A stretch of 64,000 bases of DNA from Rotaria sp. Silwood1 (GCA_905250075.1 CAJNOP010000109.1:172025-236024), one strand, 5' to 3'; positions 26,461 to 37,953 are shown, numbered from the stretch's first letter. Translations and numbers: made by a program. Notes: generated by a model not told the origin, from the sequence alone.

Positions 26461-28620
26461 TCTTCATTGGCCAAAAAAAATTGTGACATCATATGCATTT
26501 ATCTGCCTATATATTACTTTTTTCGAGTCATAGTGTCGAGAAACGTCACCATTCAGAACTCTCAATGAAAAAACATGCAAATAACTAAGTAATCAGCCAG
26601 AAAAAATATAAAACGAGTACACTTCGATACCGATAGTTTTGGAATAACTACAACTTGGGCTTGAGTGTCAGCAGTACTTCTGGACGTGGATGTAGTACTT
26701 ATATCACAGAAAATGTGTCACCTATATATTAATCCTTCCTAACCACACCGGCTAGTAAGAAAATAAACGGCAACATATTAAACGAACTCTGAGAACATTT
26801 AATTGGCAGACTTCGCGACTTGAAAAACTCTCATATATATTTTATGTTATTGAGATCATCAAAACTGTATCCATGATAACACATCTGAAATGGTTACGTT
26901 CCTAATGACTGCCAGTTTTCAAAATTATTTTCTTTCATATGATCCTTCTACTTTGGTTGAGCAAGTAAAGATGATAACTTTATGCACCCAAATATATACT
27001 AAGTGATGTTAGCTAAGTAGTTACCTGTAGTGATAGATTCAACATAAAATGGTACCTTTCTCTCACAATATACGTACAGATACAACATAAACGAATTTTA
27101 GCTTTTTCCATGCGCCTCATAATGTCGTATGTGATTCAAACAAAGTTTCTTACTGAATGATATTGTCACTGTTCTAATCACGTTCCTTTTTCCAATTGAC
27201 ATCAATACTACCGCAAAATAAATCAAATCTAAGCAAAAAATCAACATGTACCGGTTTCGGCGAAAAGCAAGAACATCACCACAATCACATATGCTACCAA
27301 ACAGATCCTGGAAGCAAGACCATCCTTAGAAACACATCATTCGATAAGCTTCCACTCAGAAGGTTTCAGTGGCTAAACCCCCGTACTTAAAAAGCCATTT
27401 ACACGACAGGTGCGTTACTAAGTATGCGATTCATAGAACTTTCGGCACGAAAAAACATGACTCGACAAGAGCTTGACTATAGAAAAAACTGATTGGCCGA
27501 AATTTCCGCCCTGGCTATGGGTGAGGATGTGACCGTTCATCTTGTATTCATTCACACTCAGATCTACACCCTTGGCATTTAAATATTTTAAGAACTGCTC
27601 GGTTTTCTCTAAACCATCACTTTGCTTCACACATATTTTCAGTTGCAAAAACAAAGATTAAAATAAAGCTGTCAGAATGTTTCATACTCCTAATGAATGT
27701 AAGCAAATTTTGAAAAAAATAAAATAGTTACTATTAGGCCAGTGATAATAACTAAATTTTTTGCTCATCTCCTAGGAATTCAGTACTTTTGTAAAGAATA
27801 TTTCTAAAGAGGAGAATGTCATATAAAGAAAAATACTACTATTTTCATCATCACTAAGAAAAGAACGGAAAAATATCAACCCATTGTTATGTACAGATAA
27901 CAATACTGAAGTGTTTTATAGTTAGTTTCGAAAAGACATGATTAATACAAAGAACGAGCGACGTCAACGGCACATCTCTTTCTTAAAATATCTTTGAAAA
28001 TAAATGAAAAAAATTGCGTACCAAGTCACTAATAGATTACAAGCTGGACATCATTGTTTCTCTTAACCTGACATCAAGCTTTTGCATACTTAAACCGATT
28101 CAGATTATCGAAACAAGTTGTTGCCTCTGATTTCGGTGGAATACATGCAGTTATTTAGAATCGACGATATAGATTTCAATATCATATTGCTTTTTCTGTG
28201 AACTCTTCTAGTAATCTACATGATAAGATTTCTAGTATTTCCACTTGTAGCCGAAAAAAGACCTCATAATAGTTTCTTTTTTTCTCGCTTCGTATGATGT
28301 CCAAAGTCGATAGAATCTCAGATCAAAGTATGTAATCAAATATTCTCCATCGACTGATGTGTGTGAATTGTGGCACTGCAACCTATAAATAAGTGCTCAA
28401 CACTATAATTCTGGCACGGGTGTCGCTAAATGTATGTATACCAATCCTTCGATAGCGATACTGATATAACTTTTGACTTTGTCGTCCTGTGGATTAAAGA
28501 CAGTGAGATATAGTTTTTCATGCTCTATCTCATTACGTCCTTGTTTACAGAAAAATTATTCGGCTGTGCAATGAAAATGCTCTGTAATACTTAAAATATC
28601 ACTTTTTCATGATGCTTTTT
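26461..28620. other. No recognised feature
   Basis: AT-rich. Short frames at 27,196-27,390 (+) and 27,418-27,654 (-) lack recognisable domains or splice context. Confidence 0.45.
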
Positions 28621-28624
28621 CGAT

Positions 28625-29650
28625 TGCTTTGAAGTAGACTTGTGGTGAGTATGAGTAAACATGGATAGGAATGTGCACGAGCTGTTGTATAGACATGCCT
28701 GTGGATGCGGGCACCATTGGAACGGTGTTTAGATTTGCATAAATATGCATGGGTGCGTTGTGATAGATGACATCGTATTCGTCTATGCCCATCAACTCTC
28801 ATCTAACTCAGCAAGTCATACCCAAAACTCTTCCATCTGTTCTCAATCAAAGACACCCACATTTACAAAAAGAGCAACTTCAGTTGAATCTGTCTGACCA
28901 TTTTAGCAATTCATCAGTCAAGCCATTGACTCCCTATCGGGAACATGCGTGCAATAACGGACGAACAATTGCCTAAAGATCCAAACTACATTCACGCGCC
29001 CACACTCGCTAGTTTCTGTGCTTCAACTTCTGTAACGGTGTAGTCATGGTAAAAAAAACTCGGTATCGGTATGGGCTAGTGCACTTTGCTTTCGCTTCTT
29101 GAATTATTAGGTAGCATTCGCTTAGCTATGTTTGTGATTGTGAGTGTAATTGGTGGCGTGTAGAAGAAATGCTTTTGGTATGTTCTACTGAGATAGGTGT
29201 GTATTTCGGTCGATAAGTAATTTTGCATGGATGAGTGATCCGTCTTCTATTGCTACACGCCAAGGTATACCTAACCACACCTAAATATCGTCCCAATAAC
29301 ATTCGCATCCTCATTCATCCTTTGTATGACTCTTAATTTTTATTTTCCTTTTTCATCAATCTTGTCTCGAATCTACGAGTGTTCGAAATGTCTCATAGAA
29401 ATTTCCCTGAATCATTTGCATAACAAAAGGAGCACAATTGCAAAAAGAAGACTGTATGTTTACCACAGGATCGAGGTGTCAGTGGAAGGGCATAGGTGTG
29501 AGTGTGCGGAGTCAGCTTCCGTCTCCATATGGAGCGTGGTGTGTATGCTCGTGTCTCTGTGAGTGCGAATGGCGGAGCATGGAATTTATTTGATTGTACA
29601 ATAAAAGCTACATACCCACACTCGTGCACACATACTTTTTATTTTTTCAT
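28625..29650. repeat. Degenerate GT/CA-rich region with decayed fold-backs
   Basis: Locally GC-richer than its surroundings, with diluted GTGTGAGTGTG-like and CCCACACTCG-like pieces. One pair is still clearly inverted: GGTGGCGTGTAG near 29,150 against CTACACGCC near 29,260. Another is GGTGTGAGTGTG near 29,492 against CCCACACTCGTG near 29,617. They look like old members of the telomere-like fold-back family. The many short frames here are by-products of the composition. Confidence 0.5.
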
Positions 29651-32010
29651 TGTATGGCCAGCAATGTTCTACATTGGAGCTATCATACAATTATATATTT
29701 CAATAATTTAGTCTGCGATGTTTTTCTTTATTCCAGTCTAGAGCATCTCAGTATTTTTATCTTTCAACATTTTTACATACTATATATTTTTACAGTCTAC
29801 ATTTTCTTCTCAGACATCTTTATTTTCGATATTAGTAGAGAGACGCACGACGATATACTAGCCAGTTTAAGACCTCCAAAAGTTTCGAGCCGTTTTTACG
29901 ATGGGTGTGTGCAACGTCTGATTTTAAGCATACCTTTCGAATTGATGTTCGTGTATTATTGTTTTGTTCGCGAGATGCTGCAGCAACAGTTTGAATTTCG
30001 CTATTTGATCGGGCTTGTTGAGTAAGAGGTATTTCAACAGATGTGGATTTCATTATTCTCAATCTAATAACTGGTGCACTCTTCATGTCAACGATTGTAG
30101 ATAGATACAGACTAGTAATCTACTGAGCGAACTAAAATACACGAAATCAAAATATGTTGCTTCTGTCAATGTAAAAACCTTTCATCTAACGCACATATTT
30201 GTTTTCTTTTGTGTTTCACATTTCAAATAATATGAAAAAAAAAATAATTAACTAAGAAACATTGTTTGCTTTTGATTGAATTACTATTGCAACGACATTA
30301 TGGCTTCTCTCTCTTCTCTAGATTACAACAGTAACTATGAGCGGCCGTCATTTGTTGATCTGATTGAGAATCAAAAACATGCAAATGAATAATCAATGGA
30401 AAGCTTACATCCATCTTTTTCGTTCTCACTTTCTGTTTGATCGACGTGAAGGAAAAAATTGAGTAGAATTATCTATCAACAACTTTTTAATCAATAATAA
30501 GCAAGAAGCCACCAAAATTAGTGCTAGTAATAACACAACAGTTACAGGTGTATTAAAGTGTACCCACCTTTTTATTTTTCTTATCTTTTCTTTTTTTTTA
30601 AAATAAGCACATTAAAAGTTATATACACGACAGAAAAAACTTAAAGACGTACCATTTGTATAAATAAAAGACAAAAAAAATAAAGAGAAGAGAGCACGGA
30701 GAAAATATATAACAGGAATAATTTTGATTTGATGTTAGCAACATAGATTATAACAACGTAGCATTGTGAATGTCGGAAAAGAAAGCACAAAAGTGCTCGA
30801 GTATATAATTAAATCGTACTTCATTTGTACAATTGCGCCATTAGTACTAAATCATAAATAACTCTTGTTGAAAAGCTTAAACGGCTTGGAAATTTCACAG
30901 AACATGTAGCAAGCGAGCAAAAATAGGTGTCAGTTTTAATCGAAGACAAAAATGTTTTTCATTAAGAAAAGTTTATGTTTGGATTTCATTCATTACTGTT
31001 TGGCAGAAAAAAAGTGCAGAGAATCAGAGTATGATTGAATTTTTTGTAAAAACAACTGTCCAATCAATACAGGCATAATGCCGGCTTAACAAACAATCAA
31101 TTTTTTTTTGCTCCGTCATCTCAGTATAATGTTCTCTTTACAAAAATATAGTAGCAAAGTTCGAGCGACTTTGAAATGGAGCTAATCGGTAGGCACAACT
31201 TATCTGACAATAAATTCCACATTGCATCAAGATTTTGAATGAAGATTTGAAGACAAATTTTGAAAAAAAAACACGTCAATCGTCGCTTTGTCCTGTCATA
31301 TTCTGAATTTTGTGACTTGAATATTTCTGAATTGAAATCACCGGTTTGTACGACATCTATACTTTTATCGTCCTGTTTCTTCTAGTGAAAAACTCAACTC
31401 GTTGTTATGCTTCACGACTGATGTAATCACACATCACGTGTGAAATGTTTCATCTTGTAAAAAGCTGAACATCTCAATCAGATGAAGGTTAATTTTGAAC
31501 TTATTATACATCATTTTTCTTCAATTACATTTATATGGACATTCGAAAATAAATCATGTGATAGGTCTAATCGTTCTATATCGATTAATATACGATTTAT
31601 TTTGTTCTGCTTAAAATTACTAAAAGCTTGGGCGAATGTTGTGAAAATGCACATACGCATTTTTGATATTGCAACGATGATCTTATTCTTTAGGTAAGCA
31701 TAGGGGAAAATAGTCTTTTCTAGGCTTTCAATGATCCTAAATCAATATATTTGGCTCGTTCTTTTATATGAGGGCTTTCTTTCTATCAACGGTTTTGGCT
31801 TCAATTGTACAAATTCCACACAAGGGTGTGTTTGTGGGTGTGTTAAAATATTATCATAATAAATAAATCCTCAATAAATAAATCTAGTAAAAAAAAATAA
31901 ATTCTGGAAAAACTAATTCCAATAGCCCTTGAAAGAATCTAAGCGCTTGTTTCTGAGTTCCCAACGTTACTATAGCAACGATTACATCTTTAAACAAATG
32001 CCGATTCCAA
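29651..32010. other. AT-rich sequence without recognisable genes
   Basis: A 143-codon frame (29,594-30,025, +) is Phe/Ile/Tyr-rich and reads through part of the decayed GT/CA tract; I do not regard it as a gene. Near 31,823 a lone GGGTGTGTTTGTGGGTGTG is a solitary telomere-like arm. No other feature. Confidence 0.45.
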
Positions 32011-32190
32011 GAGTGTAGATGTGGATGTGTGTGTAAGAGTGATGGTGTGAGTAAGAGTATATATAGTCTTAGCTAGTACGGAAATCCATACTCACAGCAT
32101 CTTTTGTAATTTCTTATAAAGTCCGAAGGAGGATATGAGTGTTTATAAAGATGCTACATCCACACCCACCCACATCCCACATTCATACCC
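32011..32190. repeat. Telomere-like fold-back element (long spacer, degenerate)
   Basis: The G-rich arm (32,011-32,060, GTGTAGATGTGGATGTGTG) and the C-rich arm (32,154-32,190, CATCCACACCCACCCACAT) are separated by about 95 bp, longer than in other members of the family. Confidence 0.65.
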
Positions 32191-34440
32191 TTTTTATATC
32201 CAATTTAAGTTAGATCATCTGATTGATAAAAATGTTTTTCTTTGTCGATTCAAAATGATTCAGAAATATTTTCGATTGTCGTAGAACATAGACTTTCGTC
32301 CGAATGCAAGAGAGAATCACGACAGTTATTCAAAGCAACTATCCTTGTTCAATTCGAAACTCGAATATCATCTAGTTTAATAAAAAGTTTATAGCGATCC
32401 CGAATACCAAACGTTACTATTTAGTGTATGTGATTTGGTCCAAGAACATACAACAATTCCATGATAGGTTAAATTTACAATAACAAGAAAACTGATAAGA
32501 GAGAAAAAAAAAACAATTTTGAGAATTTTCTGAATAAGTATCTATCGTATACATTTATTATCCATCCAAACTTGAATGCAAGAAAAGAGAAAAATCGATA
32601 AGCTGCAAAAGAATTTTATAAACGATCAGAATATATAAACAATTGTGTTTTTTTTAAATGTATTTTTCCAGGTGTGTGTATCATTTTCACCATCGTAAAA
32701 ACGTTAATGATCAACATTATATTGAAATATTGAGGTTTATTTGAGTGGTAATTATTTTTCGTTTAAAATTGAGAATTTCATTGATTCTAATTTACCTGTA
32801 ATAATATTATCACCTAACACATTCTCATTCTCATTTGCACTACTATTAAAATGTTTTGAATTTTATGGCATTATATCAACTTGTTCATTTATATATGAAT
32901 GTTTATACCGATGTTTTCTTGTAGAGGTCGTATTTAATGATGAATCAAATAATAGAATATCATCAAGTATTGATGAGTTGTTCTTGTTCTTTGATTACTA
33001 CTATATCAGCTATATACATAGATTCATCAACATTAACCGATTAATCAGAAACGTCGTCAAAACCACTAGAAAAAATATTACATATTATCTTAATCTTTTT
33101 TGTTTTTGTGTTGATTAATACATATTTGTACATAAGCAATAGATTGGCGACGTTTACGTGTATACAATGGATATGCTGATATAAATAAGTTCGTATTGGA
33201 AAGAACAATATGTGTTTCTTCATTCATTTCTTTTATTATGAATCTATTTAAAAAGAAAGATTTGCATTTAATTCATATGGGACATAGTAGAGATTTTTTA
33301 ATTTTATAAGAGTCCAACTTCAAGTGATTCATCATCGCTGTATCTTGATTTTTAAGAGGATTCGAGCGTATAACTTGTCTTTGCAGGATTAGAATCGTTT
33401 TGCTTGATCTTGCACTTATAAGATAAACTATTGATTGGAAAATATTTTTAATCTGAAACTTTGTTGATATTTAGATTTTCTAGTCTTAAAAACATTTGAT
33501 TCTTTTTTCCTGACCGTCTATCAAATTGTATTAGATTTTGAACACCAGATATTTGAATTCTTAAAGTATACATTTTCACAGCGTCCTTCAACAGAAATAT
33601 TGAACCTTGTAAAAAGCTGAAAGAAATAATTTCGATAGAAAAATAATGTCCATAAACAGTTTACATGAAGGTGCAAGCGTGAACATGAATTACCTCCACA
33701 GCAATACTACACTCACATCTGCGTCATATGTGAAAAAAAAGATACTCATCTATATTTTAGTAAAGGAAGACAAAAAAGAATGATATAAATATGCATTCAC
33801 ATGTGAGACGGAAAAAAATTGACTTAATCTTTTCTCTTAATTAAGGTTGTCTTTTTCTTTTAAACCAAGGGTGATGGCATTCTATTTGTATCATGAGATT
33901 AACTTTACTTTTTTTTTCTTTCGTATAAGAATTACTAACAGAGCCTGTGGGGTTCAAAATTTGTGGACATGGTTCATTCAATTTTTTTGGGATCTGAACT
34001 TATTATATTTTCAATGAAAAAATTGTTAATTACGTCTTGATAGTCGATCCAAAGATATGAGATAGATTTTTTTTTTGCTAATCTAGATTCAGCTGCTAGC
34101 ACGAGCTAGATAGTTCTCAAAATATCTCTACGTCAATCGTATAAGAAAAAACTTGATGACGACTTGCATATTATTGGGATCTGATATCCATTCCTACATC
34201 GTCTGAATTTTATTTTGCGTTCTGTTCAGTTAAATAAATATGGTGTCGTTATCGTCAAAAGCTTCGATAAAAGAAATGACTATCGGTCACTGAATGCTGT
34301 TACTGTTTATAAATGAAAGAAAGAGAGAAACAGACATCGTCGACAAGTTTCTGTTACTTATTTTAATAGACTTTTTTCTCTTATTCGTTCTCTTTGTCTT
34401 TTATACATTGTTGCTGCGCGTCTCTATTTATGCTCTATGA
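32191..34440. other. AT-rich sequence without recognisable genes
   Basis: The longest frame, 32,741-33,118 (+), is 125 codons but is Phe/Ile/Asn/Ser-rich, as expected from AT-rich noncoding DNA. I see no domain, RNA gene or element end. Confidence 0.45.
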
Positions 34441-34460
34441 TTTGATTGACAAAGCTTGTC

Positions 34461-34558
34461 ATGTCTACGAAACTACGTAAAAAAGTTAAAGGTTCAAGTC
34501 TGTATTCAATGTTTGTTGATGCTTATATGAAAGCTCGACCTGATGAAAAACGAAAGGT
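34461..34558 (+). CDS. Putative first exon, basic N-terminus, unknown product (partial)
   Basis: An ATG at 34,461 gives MSTKLRKKVKGSSLYSMFV followed by DAYMKARPDEKRK, ending exactly at a good 5' splice site (AAAG then GTAAGC, about 34,559). The peptide has ordinary protein composition, unlike surrounding frames. A possible second exon begins after CCTGTAG at about 34,845 (ENTALIRYFPYGYILCIFI, then stop at about 34,904), but its last codons run into the tRNA hairpin, so the original 3' part may have been displaced. The intervening intron would hold the GT/CA fold-back at 34,604-34,759. I recognise no family. It could be a decayed gene fragment. Confidence 0.35.
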
Positions 34559-34603
34559 AAGCTATTGTCTAATAAATAAATACATAATGAGATTTTCTTT
34601 TGA

Positions 34604-34759
34604 AGGGTGTGGGTGGGTGTGGGAGTGGGTGTGGGTGGGTGTGGGGTGTCGGTGTGGGTGTGGGTGTGGGGTGTCGGTGTGGGCGTGGGTGTTTGATCGT
34701 TTATCTTCACTTAACCAACACGCACCCACACCCACACTCCACCCACTCACACACCCTCA
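34604..34759. repeat. Telomere-like GT/CA fold-back element
   Basis: G-rich arm 34,604-34,692 (GAAGGGTGTGGGTGGGTG at its outer end), a spacer of about 30 bp containing TTTATCTTCACTT, and C-rich arm 34,720-34,759 ending CACACCCTC. It lies inside the putative intron after the 34,461 exon. This is one of the cleanest members of the family. Confidence 0.85.
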
Positions 34760-34896
34760 CAAGAAACTATTCTGTTTAAGGTCTATGTTCTGTGTCAAAT
34801 TTCAAGTCGAAATTTGAAAATCATTGGTTTCTCGTGTTCCTGTAGGAAAACACGGCTTTGATTAGATATTTTCCCTACGGATACATTCTTTGCATT

Positions 34897-35131
34897 TTTA
34901 TATGATATACTTTTTCTTCCTTTTATCTTTCGATGTTTGAATTTTTCATTCAGAAAAAACAAAAATGATGTGTTAGTCGTGTTTCGTTAGCTCAATGGTA
35001 AGAGCACTGGTCCGGTTAACCAGCTATCATGTCTTGGGTTCGATTCCCGAACGAAGCATATCATTTTGTTTTTTCTGAATGAAAAATTCAAACATCGAAA
35101 GATAAAAGGAAGAAAAAGTATATCATATAAA
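34897..35131. repeat. Near-perfect inverted repeat carrying a tRNA-like gene
   Basis: The left arm (34,897-about 34,972) and right arm (about 35,058-35,131) are complementary over about 70-75 bp with only one or two changes near the inner end (for example TTTATCTTTCGATGTTTGAA against TTCAAACATCGAAAGATAAA). The single-copy loop between them is a tRNA sequence. A 13-bp direct repeat CATTCTTTGCATT lies immediately outside the left arm (34,884-34,896) and 31 bp outside the right arm (35,163-35,175). An outer 11-bp inverted pair, TTGATTAGATA (34,858) and TATCTAATCAA (35,201), surrounds both. This looks like an insertion, but the class is unknown to me. Confidence 0.9.
34981..35058 (+). tRNA. tRNA-Thr-like gene, anticodon GGT, with anomalies
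   Basis: A full cloverleaf can be drawn. The acceptor stem is GTTTCGT/ACGAAGC (one G-T pair), the D stem GCTC/GAGC, the anticodon stem CTGGT/ACCAG, the T stem TTGGG/CCCGA with loop TTCGATT, and the discriminator is A. A box (TAGCTCAATGG) and B box (GGTTCGATTCC) match the pol III consensus, and TTTT and TTTTTT runs follow at 35,064-35,074 as terminators. The D and anticodon stems resemble animal tRNA-Thr. Oddities: the anticodon reads GGT at 35,014-35,016 where animals normally use AGT; position 33 is C, not U; and the variable loop is 10 nt (35,024-35,033) rather than about 5. It may be transcribed but is probably not a standard decoding tRNA. Confidence 0.7.
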
Positions 35132-35295
35132 CATGTATAACTCCTTTCTAATATCTATTAATCATTCTTTGCATTGTAAATTATTTTTGATTTACGTTAG
35201 TATCTAATCAAGACAAATTCAAGTCATTGAATATAAAATGAAAGATTCGATATTTTTCTAAATGATTATTAGATTGTTTTTTTTATTTTATTGTA

Positions 35296-36198
35296 TTAAC
35301 TGTGATATCGTGCATAGTGTTTACAATTAGAATCATGCCGATGATTTCCATGTCGTCGAATAGCTTCATAATCAGCTAAACATGACCAACAAAATTCATA
35401 ATGACATTTACCACATGTCATATGATCACATCCATCTACTTTTTCTATACGATAAGAACATTTTGGACATTTTTTACAATTTTGTGCAATCCAACGTTGT
35501 GAAGCTTGAAGCTCTGGATTTTTCACAGCATCATATCTAAATTAAATATATAAGTGATAAGTTAAATTTAAAATTCAATTGATTTTGATAACTTACTGAG
35601 TACATGTTAACCCTTGATGCCATTCTGTTTTATGTGTAAAACATGTTTTTTTATAACATTTAACACATGTAACAATATTATTTCTATGTTCACCTTCATT
35701 TAATTGTCCCATTCCACATTCATGTGCACACCAAATAAATTCTCGCATTTTTTCTAATTGTCTATGAAAAACAAATCGTTCATATTTGTCTAATAATCCT
35801 CGATCTCTATTATTGGATAATATTTTTTGAACTGTTGAATATTTGAAATCAATACGGCAGTTTAATTCAGGACAATGAACGTCATCCGTACACATTTTAT
35901 TCATTGCTTCTTTGACATGTTGATAAACACAATTATCACATATTGAACGTTCGGTATGACGACATCCACTACTATATTGTATCTTGAAGTCTTGTTTGGG
36001 TTTATCATCAAAACATACTTGACATTCTTTTGTTGATGTTTCATGATTTGAAGATTGTTCAGTTGGATGATTTGACGATGATTTTTTCTTATTGAACAAT
36101 GATGGATTTGTCGAAAGACAATTTAAACAATAATTATTATTATTAATCACTGCATAATCAGTAGATAGTAGTTTTATTTTACAATTTTCACACTGCAT
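35296..36198 (-). CDS. RBR (RING-IBR-RING2) E3 ubiquitin ligase
   Basis: Two exons on the minus strand: 36,198-35,597 and 35,536-35,296, joined across a 60-bp GTAAGT...TTTAG intron (35,537-35,596). The join is Gln-201 and gives 280 residues. Residues 3-27 form a CxxC...CxxC zinc-binding knuckle. RING1 covers about 59-114 (CQVC, CRH, CDNC, CPELNC). IBR covers about 135-199 (WCAHEC, CVKC, CFTH, then H194 and C199). RING2 covers 221-253 (CKKCPKC, VDGCDHMTC, FCWSC). Cys-237 in the GC-D-H-M motif aligns with the catalytic thioester Cys of the HHARI/Parkin class. The short His-rich tail (HGNHRHDSNCKHY) ends the protein. By family, it takes ubiquitin from an E2 onto Cys-237 and then to a substrate. 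The substrate is unknown. The gene looks intact; the AT-rich 5' side has no recognised promoter. Confidence 0.92.
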
Positions 36199-36320
36199 TT
36201 TTACTCATACACTTTGCAAACAACGCTTACTTTTATTTATCGAGAACCATAGTTGGAATTTTCTTTTTCTGTTCTCTTTATGTATATTGCGTTGCTACTA
36301 TGCAAATATTTTTTTTGGAG

Positions 36321-36424
36321 TTTTATTTGAGCAATAAAATAATTTAAATAAGCAATAATGAAATTGACCAATAAATATTCTGAATGGACAATAATTATAT
36401 TGAATGAGCAATAGCTATATTGAC
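36321..36424. repeat. GAGCAATAA-type ~20-bp iterations, left block
   Basis: Variants of GAGCAATAA recur roughly every 15-25 bp (GAGCAATAA, AAGCAATAA, GACCAATAA, GGACAATAA, GAGCAATAG), with TTATATTGAAT between copies. The first 40 bp match, in inverted orientation, the tract at 42,421-42,467. They could therefore be the terminal and subterminal repeats of an outer 6.1-kb mobile element. Confidence 0.65.
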
Positions 36425-36429
36425 CCATG

Positions 36430-37095
36430 TGTTCGATTGCGCTCAAACTGCGTCGCAGTTTTCCGCAATTGCGGGTCACAGTGGGATCGCAGTTGCGGTG
36501 CAACTGCGTCGCAATTGCTAAAAGAGACGCTATAGATGAGATTTTTATTTTATTATATCTTTATTGAGAATTAAAAAAAATTGACACATTAAAAAAAGAC
36601 AAATTAAAAAAACAGAAAAAGAAAAAAAATTAGAGTATTAATAAAAAATTAAAAGTTAAAAAAATTAAGAAAAATCAAAAATCAAAATTAGAAAAAATAA
36701 GAAAAATTAAAAATTAAAATCTAGAAAAATTAAGAAAAATAAAATAAAATTAGAAAAATTATTTGTGAATTATATATTCTACCTTTCGTGGTAAAATGAG
36801 TTATGAGCCGAAGTGTCATGGACACTGCCTTTTATACTGTCTTTCTCTGGCTAAGTTTTACTGCTGGAGTGTAACCAATTACAAATAAGGAGGAGTGATT
36901 TATGATTGGTCGGCGCCAGTTTCAGCGGATTGTACGATGCGATTACTGCGACGCAGTTACGCTGGTCTGCGTCGTAGTAACCGTAGTTTCTGATATAGAT
37001 TTTCACTGCGATCAGTGCGTCGCAGTTACGCGCAGTTGCGATAAAAATTTCGCAGTTGCGCGAAACTGCGACGCAATTGGTAAAAAAGAGGCGAC
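36430..37095. repeat. CGCAGTT-rich palindromic blocks flanking an A-rich core
   Basis: Two GC-rich patches (36,430-36,530 and 36,905-37,095) are packed with AACTGCGTCGCAGTT-like palindromes and CGCAGTTGCG. They share a direct tail, AACTGCGTCGCAATTGCTAA at 36,502 against AACTGCGACGCAATTGGTAA at 37,064. Between them, 36,540-36,770 is low-complexity A-rich DNA of (AAAAATTAAG)-like units. I take this as a duplicated repeat or mobile element; the frames across it are not genes. Confidence 0.7.
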
Positions 37096-37101
37096 ACGGA
37101 G

Positions 37102-37195
37102 AATGAGCAATAATTATATTGAATGAACGATAACTATACTGAATGAGCAATAATTTATTTATATTAAAGGTAAATATGATATAAAAGGGCAATAT
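37102..37195. repeat. GAGCAATAA-type iterations, second block
   Basis: Same motif and orientation as the block at 36,321 (GAATGAGCAATAATTATATT, then GAATGAACGATAACTATACT, then GAATGAGCAATAAT). It sits directly after the second CGCAGTT patch. Confidence 0.65.
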
Positions 37196-37497
37196 CGATT
37201 CATTTTGTTATGGCACATTCTAAAGATGTGCTGTAAGAGAGTTATGTTATGCTATACATGTTTGTGTTCGTTCTTTTTCTTTCTATACACATATATATAC
37301 GTCTTTCGTTCTCTTTCTTTCTGTCAAGGAGGAAGCTGCACCGGTTTTTCTGGACCCACCAAAGAATCGTCAGCCATTCTATCATATCGAATACTGAACT
37401 GTTATTTGAATACATATTTTGATAGAGTAATGTTTGCTCTATCAGACTATTTGATTAAAACTGTACAAGAGCCATTCATAGCCGAAAGTTTTTAAAT

Positions 37498-37560
37498 AAA
37501 AAAGTCCGGGCCCATGCTTGAACCCGGTCAGATACAAAACTATGGACTCGGACTTTTTAT
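37498..37560. repeat. Short hairpin bounded by AAAAAGTCCG/CGGACTTTTT
   Basis: A 63-bp imperfect inverted repeat ending in T runs. On the minus strand it contains GGTTCAAGC, weakly like a pol III B box. It abuts the left terminus of the hAT element. Identity unknown. Confidence 0.45.
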
Positions 37561-37953
37561 TAGTGGTGGAACCAGGGGGAAGCTAGAGGTAGCTGAGCTC
37601 CCTCTAGGAAATTTTAGCTCCATTTAGATTGTTAAGCTTTCACCACTAAAGAGTTGCAATGTATGTACTGTAAGTTTATAGAGCCGCTTGTCTATTTTTT
37701 GTCGATCACGAACTACTTTTTTTGGCATTGCTTCTGTTCATGTGTCGTGAAGGACACTTTTGTGTCATTGCATGATATTAATTGTAACGAGGTAGCGGAG
37801 GATATTTGTCTCAATTCTATTAGCGTTTAAGAATAGACTAATCAAAATAAAAACATGTTAACACTGACCAGAGAACAAATAAAAATTTCACTCTCATAAA
37901 ATACGGTATTGATTCTAAAGGACATTTTTTTTTTGTAAATAGTAAGTATTAGT

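Noticed and set aside
29594..30025. 143-codon + frame
   Set aside because: AT-rich amino-acid composition and partial overlap with degenerate GT/CA DNA; no domain.
32741..33118. 125-codon + frame
   Set aside because: Composition expected of AT-rich noncoding DNA; no start context or motif.
34446..34817. 123-codon + frame running through the GT/CA element
   Set aside because: Only the first ~37 codons look protein-like; the rest is Gly/Val/Trp/Cys-rich read-through of GGGTGT repeats. The exon is called only up to the splice donor.
37205..37495. 96-codon + frame with protein-like end (LSDYLIKTVQEPFIAESF)
   Set aside because: The first half is low-complexity Phe/Tyr/Ser, no homologue is recognised and there are no supporting splice sites. 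It may be a decayed fragment.
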